A stretch of DNA of 64,000 bases from Dichetophora obliterata (taxonomy: Eukaryota > Arthropoda > Insecta > Diptera > Sciomyzidae): contig OY986435.1 in assembly GCA_963920525.1 (NCBI GenBank), forward strand, positions 172,275,827 through 172,339,826. The letters are read 5' to 3'. Made by a program: the position numbers and the translations under genes. Positions 50,184 to 60,392 of the stretch are shown piece by piece; the first letter of the stretch is position 1; the number at the start of each line of letters is the position of its first letter. The notes beneath the pieces were generated by a model, which worked only from the letters and a program-made list of their open reading frames with translations, was not told where the DNA came from and searched no databases.

Positions 50184-53100
50184 AGACCGTCCCATTTTTT
50201 TGACTTTTTTGAAAAGCTAACGGGACATATTGATTTCAGATTCTACTCTTAAAACATGAATTTTGGTATATAACACTTTAATATTAACTAACGGTAAATA
50301 GTCACGCAAACGGCTTAAAGGGGTTTTGGCTAAAAATTCATTATTTCGAAAAAACAAGAAATTTCTTCTTCAGCATTTTGCATATAACTAAAAAACTAAT
50401 GAAAAAATTTTTATCAATTTATACCTGTTTGAAAGCTAATAAAATTTTCCATTTTTTCCTATAAGAAACATTGCATATGGGCATTTCCACAGAAAAGTCT
50501 ACCGTGACCAAAAAATTAAAACTTATTAATAACTTATTATTTGATGATATTTTATCTAAAAAAACATTTTAGTTTTATTAATTTAAGCAATTTCTTCATA
50601 AATTCGTACACTATGATGATGAAATCGTCTGCATTGTTTCACAAATGTAGTTTTTCTTTTTCGGAAATGTTTAGTAAATGTTTCGTAAACTTTTTTGTTT
50701 TAGTAAAAATGTAAGGCATTGGGTAAAGACAATGCAAAGAAAGGACAATATATTTAATTTGTTTTTTAATTACTAAATTACATAATTAATAAACTACCCA
50801 ATTATTTAATTACTCAATTTAACCACAATGGAAATTTAAGTAATGTAACGCCAATAACGAAACGCCAGATCAAAAAGCCTAATAAAAAAGAAACTAGAGA
50901 AGTTTTTCTAGAAGAAACTAGAGAATAAACTTATGTTATTTTAAGATCTTCTTAAAAAAGTTGTATACAAAACATCTTGCCCAATTCAGAGATTTTTGAA
51001 AAGTTTGTAATCTAAGTCAAAAATCACTTCCGTTTTTTGTAACGTAACGCCAGTACATATTTTTGCTTATATCTTCAAATCTTGAGGGTCGATTGTTGTC
51101 ATTGTTTTTACTTAATATAGTGCTACTTAATTACTACGCAATCATAAAAAATCCTTTTTAAACATTAGACATTTTCATTCTTTTTTGTTAATACTCATTC
51201 GTACGAATCGTCCATAACGCCAGTTTGGAAATGCCCATATTGATAAGTACATTTTTTTTAAAAACTGAAAAGTTTCAAAGTGAAATAATTATTAAAATTT
51301 TTTCGAAAATTTGATAACTTAAACTCACTGTACGTCGTGTTAAAAGCGCATGAGGAAGAAGTTTTTAATTATGTAAATTTTGTATTTTGAGGAATTTTAC
51401 GGCAAAAATTTTGATTTATAATTCGAAGATTTATAATATGTTTTTTTTTTTCCAAAAAGCAACACAACTGCACAGTGAATTTTTTCGAAAAATATAAATT
51501 TTATTTTTATTAAACGTAGCTACATAAGTATGTATGTAAAAGTTATATGTATATGGTATTAGCTTTAAATGCAAAACATTCAACTCTGTTTTTGGAATCT
51601 GCAATTATTTAATTGACTATTTCTGTGGTCACAAGGAATAATGACTAAAATCAAAGTATCGTAAAAAATGATATTATTATTGCACTTACTCTGACCTTTT
51701 CCCGAAATATGTGCAGACATAAGTAGTTCTCTATTTGGGGTAAAATGTGTGTTCCTGCATCCTTCCAAGGATTGGCAACAAAAAAAAATGGCGTATCGCT
51801 TTTTTACGATATTTTGAGTTTAGTCATTCTTCCTTGTGTTCACGAATTTTGTGCTAACAACAACAATCTAACAAAAGCACGGACCTCAATGATCTTGTTT
51901 TTTTAGTTGTACAAATTTGTGCATTTGTAAAAAATTTTTAAAATTTTTTTCCAATTGTCAACGGTCTTTTTGGTATAATTTGCTACATTTGTTGTAAAAC
52001 ATGATATTCACTGCTTATTTTGCTAAATTTTGCTTAACTCAATTTGATGTCGAAAAAAATCTTTAAGCACAATTAATTGGTTTTTTGTTTGCTTATTTTC
52101 CATATAAGTTTTTTCACCTTTCTATTTTTTTAATACTTATCAGCTATCAGTTTGCAATTTAGTATTGCAATGTATAGTAAATCTAAGCTATGGGTTTTGG
52201 TGTTGCATATATGCAATACCGCAGTAAATGCATTCTTTTTATTTTATTTTTTTTTTTATTTTAACATTTCTTAAAGTAAAAGTACATTAAGGAACTTAAA
52301 TAACTAAGCATTAGCGACTAAGGCCTTCCGCTTATTTTCTTAATGTAGAGTAAAAATATATTCTACCATTTTGCAAATACTATGATGCAAGTCCATTTGC
52401 ACCGGATTGTGAATAACCCTAGCATGTTCTAAGCATTGCGATGCATTGTATTTCATTCTACTGTTATTTCTTTGCTGTAATACATTTTTTTTGCTATGAG
52501 CTGGCATTTGAGCATTTCGCTGGCTTTACTTTACTATATAGTCTTTCAATATTTTATCTTGTATGAAATTTATTAAGATGCATCCTTCCTTGTGGAGTAC
52601 GAATGAAAATTTTTTGGAAATAAAAAAATTGTTTAAAAATTCAACAACTTTAAATGATCCAGCAGAAAGAGACGTCTAAATATGGTAAATATTAAGTGGA
52701 CAATGGATCCAGAACATTAAAATGGTGTTATTCAAGTACGTGATCATTGCAATAAAACTCATCCGGACAACAGAAAACGTACAATACTTCGCCTTTTCGA
52801 AAAAAATACGTCGTATAATTTTTTTTTCTTATGGTTATTTACATATCAACTGTATGTAGCTATGTTTAATAAAAATAAAATTGAATATTTTTCTGAAAAA
52901 TTCACTGTGTAGTTGTTTGTGTTGGTTTTATAAAATATAACGTATCATTAATCTTCGAGCTATACATCAAAATATTTGCTATAAAATCCTCAAAATAAAA
53001 AATTTACATAATCAAAAAATTATTTCTCCTGCTCTTGCAACACGGGGTAATGTGAGTTGAAGTTATCAAATCGGAAGCTACCGAAAAAATGTTCATCAAA

Positions 53101-53436
53101 ATTTCACTTTGCAGATTTTAAATTAAAATTTACTATACAAAATGCAATGTTTTTTATTGTTAAATATGGCAAATTGTATGAGCTATCAAACAAGTAAAAA
53201 TTACTAAAAATTGTTAAATTAGTTTTTTAGTTATATGCAAAACACTGAAGAATAAATTTCTTGGTTTTTCGAAAAAATTAATTTTTAGGCAAAAACCCTT
53301 TAAGCCGATTGCGCGATTATTTACTGTTAGTTAATATTTAAGTGTTATGTACCAAAATTCACGTTCTTAAGAATAGAATCAGAAATCAAAGTGTCCCGGC
53401 AACTTTTCGAAAAACGTTGAAAAAGTGGGACGGTCT
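50184..53436. mobile_element. ~3.25-kb element with ~590-bp inverted arms
   Basis: AGACCGTCCCATTTTTTTGA at the left pairs with the right end GGGACGGTCT. Arms match through TGATTTCAGATTCTACTCTT, CGGCTTAAAGGGGTTTTGGC and TTTTGCATATAACTAAAAAA, then, beyond the insertion 50476-51239, through GCACAGTGAATTTTTTCGAA (51470) and TAGCTACATAAGTATGTATG against 52835-52935. No coding in arms or centre (51530-52835). Superfamily unknown; the target duplication is unclear (TA or longer). Confidence 0.78.
50476..51239. mobile_element. 764-bp MITE nested in the left arm
   Basis: 15-bp ends TATGGGCATTTCCA (50476) and TGGAAATGCCCATA (ending 51239) interrupt the long left arm, whose homology to the right arm resumes on both sides. 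GTAACGCCA motifs recur inside (50848, 51053, 51210). No coding. Confidence 0.72.
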
Positions 53437-53814
53437 AATATAATATATTCGCTATTATTAAACGCATTCTAAACAAATATAGTATCCTTTTTGTAAAAAA
53501 AAATGTAATTCTAAAAAAATTTCTAATGAAAAAGACACCTCAATGATCATATTAGAGCATGTAGAAAATTGAAAAAAATCAAAATTTTTAGTTTTGATAG
53601 TTTATACAGTGATTTGCTGAAATAGAGCCACGCACTTGCTGATGATATTTATTTGATTAAAATTTTTTGTAACATTTTAGCATGCTGTATTAATCTCCCA
53701 TTAATATTGTACAGTTGTTTTTGAGTTCAATTGCGCGTTTATGTTTCGCAAATCTGTGAAACTGCCATATTGTGGCGTTAAAAGTGTGCGTTAATAAAAT
53801 AAAGTGAATATAAT

Positions 53815-55322
53815 GTACTCACTGAACCATATGCGAACGTTTTGCGTAAAGTGATAGTTTTGAGTACGTTTTCGGGTAGACATTTGTTTTTATTTGAGAA
53901 CCCACTAGCAAGAACATTGATCATGCAAAGAAAAAAAAAAACAAAAACTCACTAAAGAAATGTCTACCCGAAAACTTATTCAAAACTATACTTTACGCAA
54001 AACCTTCTCACTGAATCATATGCGAAGGTTTTGAGTAAAGTGATAGTTTTGAGTTCGATTGCGAATAGAAATTATGTTTTGTGAATTTTTGTTTTTTTTT
54101 CTTCTTTGTATGATGTATGTTCTTACCAGAGAAGATTAAACTCGTGAAAATTTGTTCCATAAAAATAATTTTAATTCTTCTGCAAAATTATTAACAAAAT
54201 TTTTTGAGACGAAAAAGAAATATTCATTTATCATTTTTATCATTCAGTATTTATTCATAAATGCGTTCAAAAATGAATAATAAATGTTTCTCTTTCACAT
54301 TCTTTAATGAGTTCAAAAAAGGATCATGAAATGTTCTCCTCCTTACTGAATCACAAGCGTAACGTGAGAGTTTTGCATACGTTTTTGGGTAGAATTTTTT
54401 TTTAGTATATGCTTTTTAATTAGTAAATTAAATCTACATCCTTGATAAGAATGAATTTATATTAGTTTAGATTTTACTTAAAATTTAAATTTTATAATCA
54501 ATGAAGTATTTCTTTTGTTACTTTAGTTTTTGCTATTATTATTTAATGCATTTACTTTATATTACTGTATATTCAGGGGCAGAACTACAATAAAAATTAG
54601 AATAAAAACGAAAACTTTAGGGGAGGGGAGGGGGGGGGGGTGGGGGTGAGGTAAAAAATTGAAGTTAATTTTTTCTTATATTATCTTTATGATTAATATC
54701 AAACTATTTGCATTAAATTCATCGTAAATTCATAAAAAAATTTTTATGTCTTTCGGAAAAGCCTATTTATCAATAATATATCTATTCAAAAAAATATATT
54801 TAGAAAATGATATACTTTAAAAAAAAGTAATTTCAATGCCCCTTTTCGTTTTAATTATAATTTTATTGTTTTATAATTTCGAATAAATTTAGCTCTGCGA
54901 GCAATATTTCGATGGCGACGACAAAAATAAGATTCTTAGTCTAAAAGAAATACAAAAAGTATTCTTTTAGACTACCAAAATTGATGAACATATATATAAA
55001 ATTAAAGCTAAAAATAAAGAAAAAACCGGAGAAATATAGTATGATAAATATTTTAAACTTAAGGATAAGGCAGCTCTTTTGTAAATAATTTAATATATAT
55101 TACTACTTTGTTGTATTATATAAAAAAATTATTTATAATTTAAAAATATTCATTTCTGAGTGTCGAAAAAGTGCTTTTTTATGGTCTTAACTCGTTTTTG
55201 AGAGTTAATTCAGTCCGGCGAATGAGTTCAAATTAATTCATTTCTGAGTGCTGAACTATTAACTTTTCTACCCGAAAAGGTTCATAAATGAATTCAAAAC
55301 AAATAGTTTTGGTTCACTGGGT
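53815..55322. repeat. Complex copies of the CAGTGAACC repeat family
   Basis: Units with CTGAACCATATGCGAACGTT and TAAAGTGATAGTTTTGAGT occur at 53824 and 54009, with an inverted one ending near 53996 and a variant at 54345. The block ends ATAGTTTTGGTTCACTGGGT at 55322. 55180-55322 matches 10203-10480 in reverse orientation. No coding. Confidence 0.65.
54600..54660 (+). repeat. G-rich tract
   Basis: GGGGAGGGGAGG followed by a run of 11-12 G and TGGGGGTGAGG: several G-blocks able to form a quadruplex in AT-rich surroundings. Confidence 0.85.
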
Positions 55323-55399
55323 AAACATGAAATTTTACTACAGCACGTACGTAAGAGTTCTCAGTTTTATGATTTTAAAAGAAATTTTAGTGTTTCAAA

Positions 55400-56278
55400 C
55401 AATTAGGTCTAAAAATAGGAAGAGCCAAGCACTGCAGTCCTGAAAACCGAAAAATTATTAAAAATTTCGGTAAACAAGGTAAAAGCCAAAGGGAAATAGC
55501 CAGTATAGTTGGCTGCTCACAGAAAATGGTTGAGAACGCATTAAAGTTTACACAAAAAACAGAAACCAGAGGGAAACAACCCAAAATAAGTACCAGTTTG
55601 AAAAGACGAATCCTACGTAACGTAAAAAAGATCCGTTTGTGACATCTCTTGCTCTCAAAAAACAATATTCCTTGGACGTAGTCACTTCAACGATTCGAAA
55701 ACTTTTCATTAAAACTTTTCATCGATTAAAATTCGCAAAGGATCATGCTGATTGGCTAACGAGCAAATGGCGAAACGTTCTTTGGTCAGATGAAACCAAA
55801 GTTAATTTATTTAACTAAGACCGAGGCAGCCTTTCTGTGAGAAGACCCCCCCCAATACCGAATTCCTCACTCAACACACTATAAAAACGGTTGAACATGG
55901 CGATGGGAGTATAATGCTTTGGGGGTGTTTCTCATATAATGGCACAGGTCCATTATTTCGCATCGAGGGAAACGCAGAGTTTGCCGCTGCGATGGGTGTT
56001 TCAGCAGGATAACGACCCGAAACACACATCGAAGCGAGCAAAAGAATGGTTCAGACAAACAAAAAATCGAAGTATTAAGCTGGCCACCACAGTCGCCAGA
56101 CCTTAATTCTATCTTAAATTTATGGCGATTGGTTAGGGTGGCTCTGGGAGACAAATATCCAACCAACAAAGATGATCTTTGGAGGTTAATCAAGGACGCA
56201 TGGAAGAAAATTCCAGCTACTAAGTGCCAAAAACTAAGGGATTCAATGCAGCCGTTGCTCAGTAGCTATCAGAAATAA
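55400..56278 (+). pseudogene. Tc1-family transposase relic
   Basis: Begins IGRAKHCSPENRKIIKNFGK, then QGKSQREIASIVGCSQKMVE (HTH). After several stops it continues through the first-Asp region (RNVLWSDETKVNLFN-like, 55768-55815) and RCDGCFSRITTRNTHRSEQK (out of frame over the second Asp). It ends in frame WPPQSPDLNSILNLWRLVRV and LRDSMQPLLSSYQK (stop 56276-56278). No clear element ends. Confidence 0.85.
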
Positions 56279-56330
56279 TGGATACTCCACCAAATATTGA
56301 GAAAGACATAATTATATTTTAATCATTTCT

Positions 56331-56625
56331 ACACTGAGAAAAAAGCATGCTAAAATCAAGGAAAATTAGTTACTTAAATTAATAATACTCCATATTAAAG
56401 AAAATTTTACTTGTTTTAGCGCCTAGGAATTTCTTTTTTATATTGATATTTTTCTTAGAAGGAAAGAAATAAATTAATCAAAGAAAAATTATTTATCAAA
56501 GAAAAATTATTTCTTCTAAAGAAAAATTTCCATTTGAAAAAAAATTCCTTGGCTCTAAAACAAGTAAAATTTTCTTATATATTGAGTAAATTTTCTTTGA
56601 TTTTAGTATGTTTTTTTCTGAGTGT
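56331..56625. mobile_element. 295-bp MITE of the CACACTCAG family
   Basis: ACACTGAGAAAAAAGCATGC at 56331 faces the right end GTATGTTTTTTTCTGAGTGT (56625). The CTAAAATCAAGGAAAATT/AATTTTCTTTGATTTTAG blocks follow. No coding. Shares its terminal motif with 56868-58478. Confidence 0.78.
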
Positions 56626-56867
56626 GTAATTCATTTTTAAATATATAAAATAAAACAAAGAAATTTTTATTTTTAAACCATAATTCTTAATTTTTTTAAA
56701 CAAATGCAAGTTCTTTTGTTTCAAATAATATTTGTTACAAAAAAAAAATTTCTTAAATCTTAGGAAATTTCAGATTTTTAAAACAAAAACATGTGTTTTT
56801 TTACTGTAAAGTTAAACTTTTTTCTGAGAGTATTGATTATATCATGAAATTTGAAATATTTTAATCA

Positions 56868-58478
56868 CACACTCAGAAAAAACTTTATCGGATTATGAGA
56901 AAAAAGGCATCATATTAAGTGGAAAATGGTATTCCTTGCTCCAGAGAATGCTTTTCTCTAAATGTGATCTTAAAAATTCCCTAAAAATGACAAAAAGCTT
57001 CCATAAAAACGAGAAATATTTTCTCATTAATAAAAGACACTTTCTCTTTAATAGAAAAATATTTCTTTATAATACGTTCAACCGTTTTCTTTATTGTGTA
57101 AATTTTTCCCGAAAACAGTATTTATTTAAAACAATATTTATTTAATTTTAATAAATGTTTTCTTTAAGTTGCGTTTATAGTTTCTCACAAAAAATAACAC
57201 TTTCTTTAATAGAAATATATATTTTCTTAACATTGATACAACATATATCTTTATTGCGTACATTTTTCTTTAAAATTGCATGTCGGCAATTAAGATTAAA
57301 AAATTATTTTTGTAAACATTTGTTTTAACTCAGTTCTAAGCAAAGAAGAAGTATTAATATCAAATTGTGATTCGGTTTTAAAAATCTTATTTAAAAATGT
57401 GTTAAGAGGTAGAATTATTGTTGTGGCTTTCATTGTGGAATTTCATTCAATATAAGAAAACTATATCGATTTTTGAGAAGAAGCTTTTTTAATATTTGAG
57501 AAAAGATTTGTTGTTATTGAAGAAAATATTTCGCATAGTGAATTATTTATCAACAATAGAGAACATTTTTAATTTGCTATAAATTTTTCTCTATAAATGA
57601 AATTTCTTCAGTGAGAGAAAAATACTTATCATTATTAGAGACATGAAATATTTTCATTTCCCACAAGGAAGGAAACATTTCTTCGAATATGTGAAAATTT
57701 CTTATAATTGAAGTAAATTTTATTTGAAATTAAGAAAACTTCTACTATCGAAACTAGAGAAATTTTTTATCACAAAAAGATAGGTGTTTTTTTTCTGAGT
57801 GCAGGTCTTGGCTGAATTTTCTTTATTTTAAATAAAATTTACTTCAATTATAATAAATTTTCACATATTATATTGAATGAGGTACGAAAAAAAGAGAAAG
57901 CGTGAGAGCAATTGATTAATGACGATTGTTCCTTGAAAAGGATGCATTTACAAAATCGTTTTTCAGAATAGATTTTTGGAATATTTTTAAAGAGTCCCGA
58001 AAAACTGAACTAACAGAACTGAGTTAAAACTAATGTTTGACAAAAATAATTTTTTAATTTTAATTGCGGATATACTTCTGTGTTTTAAAGAAAAATGTAC
58101 GCAATAAAGAAATATGTTGTATCGATGTTAAGAAAATATATCTTTCTTTTAAAGAAAGTGTTATTTTTTTGTGAGAAACTATAAACGCAACTTAAAGAAA
58201 ACATTTATTAAAATGAAATAAATATTTCTGTTTTCGGGAAAAATTTACACAATAAAGAAAACGGTTGAACGTATTATAAAGAAATATTTTTCTATTAAAG
58301 ATAAGGTCTCTTTTATAAATGAGAAAATATTTCTCATTTTCATGGAAGCTTTTTGCCATTTTTAGGGAATTTTTGGGATCACATTTAGAGAAAAGCATTC
58401 TGGAGCAAAGTCAATACCATTTTTCACTTAATATGATGCCTTTTTTCTCATATTCCAACAAACTTTTTTCTGAGTGTG
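56868..58478. mobile_element. 1.6-kb long-inverted-repeat element of the CACACTCAG family
   Basis: CACACTCAGAAAAAACTTT (56868) pairs with the right end ending CTGAGTGTG (58478). Arms of about 470 bp are similar throughout (GAATGCTTTTCTCTAAATGT, AATACGTTCAACCGTTTTCT, TTCTTAACATTGATACAACA and complements). The same short frame appears on the plus strand at 56936 and on the minus strand at 58398, simply because the arms are inverted copies. The centre (57341-58016) has no gene but a further terminal-like TTTTTTTCTGAGTGCA near 57788. Confidence 0.87.
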
Positions 58479-58815
58479 CTTCTGGCTTTATTTCAAGTCA
58501 CAGCCGAAAGAGGACATATCATTGAATTTTGAATTTTTTCATTTATGTTTCACACTTACGTTAATTAATTAAATTTACTAATATAAATTAAATAAATTAT
58601 TATTTTTTACTTACAGTATTGTTCGAAACCTAAGCAACTTTTTTAATTGAAGTAAGCTAAGTACGGTATATACATTCAAAATCAATTTATTCAAAAAAAT
58701 TTGTTGAAGTTTTTTTATTTTATGTTTCTACTTTCTTGCAGCAACAAAAAACATTAAATTCTAACTCATAACAACTAATGAAGAAACAAAAACAAAAACA
58801 ACTCAATATTTAACT

Positions 58816-58839
58816 GTTCGAAACTTAAGCAACTTTTTT
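58816..58839 (+). repeat. Inner direct repeat, left Tc1 end (putative transposase site)
   Basis: GTTCGAAACTTAAGCAACTT plus TTTT, 23 of 24 bases identical to the outer copy at 58621-58644. Confidence 0.9.
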
Positions 58840-59347
58840 GTTGTTGCAATTCTTTACAGTTAATACACAAACAAAGAGCGAATATTTGCAAAAATAGTTT
58901 CCTAGTCTCATTTCAAAATCTAATTTCAGTTGTTTCTGCACATTTTGTAACATTCATTCGTTAGTCTGACAATGGCGCGTTCACATTACGGGGAAGGCTT
59001 CAAATTAATAATAATTGAATTTTTTAATAACGGCGAATCACAAATTTCGATAGCTAATAAACTTAAAATTAATAAATCAATAGTTTCACGACTTATTCAA
59101 AAATATAAAGCTACTGGTACAGTGAAGAGCGTTAATTCTGGCGGACGACCTCGTAAAACTTCAAACCGAACAGATAAAGCAATCGTTTGTTTAAAAAAGA
59201 TCCGTTTATTTCGTCCAAAAACGTTGTGCAAGAGCTAAACCTTAACATTAGTTCAAGCACTGTCCGAAAACGCTCATTGGAAATTGGTTTGAGAAGTTTC
59301 AGGCCATGTAAGAAACCTTTTCTTTCAAAAAAACATTTGAAAAATAG

Positions 59348-59404
59348 GTTTGTCAAAAAAGTTTAAGATTATTTTATTAGTTTTTATGTTTTTATAAAAT
59401 TTAG
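59348..59404 (+). other. 57-bp intron in the Tc1 transposase gene
   Basis: GTTTGTCAAA...AAATTTAG: GT at 59348, AG at 59403-59404, AT-rich with stop codons in all relevant frames. Removing it joins AAT AG|G TTG GAT in frame (Asn-Arg-Leu-Asp) at the place where Tc1 proteins are continuous. The related element Minos is also known to carry one short intron. Confidence 0.88.
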
Positions 59405-59887
59405 GTTGGATTTCGCAAAAGCTCATATTAATTGGACTATAGAAAAATGGAAAACAGTTTTATGGAGTGATGAATCGAAATTTAATCTGTTAAATTCAGA
59501 TGGAATATGGCACGTTCGAAGACCCAAAAATAAGAGGCTAGATCGACGTTATTGTAAGGGCACAATAAAGCATGGAGGAGGAAATGTAATGGTGTGGACC
59601 TGTTTTTCAGCAAGAGGGGTTGGCCCATTTATTCAAATACATTCAAAAATGGATCGTTTTGTGTATAGGGACATTTTAGCAAACCATATGCTTCAATATG
59701 CCGAATGGGAAATGCCACTTCGATGGATGTTTCAACACGACAAAGATCCAAAACACACATCAAAGTTGGTCAAAGATTGGTTGTCTTCTAATGGGATTCA
59801 AGTCTTGGATTGGCCACCTCAATCTCCCGACTTGAATCCCATAGAGAATCTTTTCGGTATTTTGAAGCGTAGAGTCGGGACTCGGCG

Positions 59888-59918
59888 CACAGTGGCCGGA
59901 ATACCCCATCTAGCGGCG
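59888..59918 (+). repeat. Transib left terminal inverted repeat
   Basis: CACAGTGGCCG at the tip and TAGCGGCG at positions 24-31 are the blocks shared with the right end; six mismatches lie between them. Confidence 0.93.
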
Positions 59919-60392
59919 CTTCAGCGAAATGTTAAAAGTCATAATATAGCAAACTTTATTATTTTTTTTGAAAACTTAAACCACAGCGGATTTTTTTGTG
60001 TTTTCTTTTTTGTTTTGTTCCCAATATTCGTACAGCTGTGAGCATTCAAACTTGACACATTTTTCAGCAAAGTTAACACATGTTTTTGAGCTTGTTTCAA
60101 GTGCAATTTTGTTGAGAGGAAAAAATTAAATATTTAATTTGTTAATAAGATTTGCGATTTTACTTTAATTAAAAGGTATGTATTAAATAAAAAAAAAATC
60201 TGTTTGTGATCTGTGATTGTATGTTTTAGTGCTTAACAGTTGAAAAATAAAATGTCCTTTGTTTTTAGATATGAAATCCAATTTTGTGTGGAATAAAAGT
60301 AAGGTGGATTGGACTGGATTGGGTTCACTGTTTGCTTAATTTGTTTAAATTGGTTGTTATCTATGTCAACTTTATATATAGGCTGCTAGTTT

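Noticed and set aside
56936..58398. Two similar 68-69-codon frames (plus at 56936, minus at 58398) as a conserved small protein
   Set aside because: They are the two arms of one inverted-repeat element, so similarity is due to the repeat, not coding constraint.
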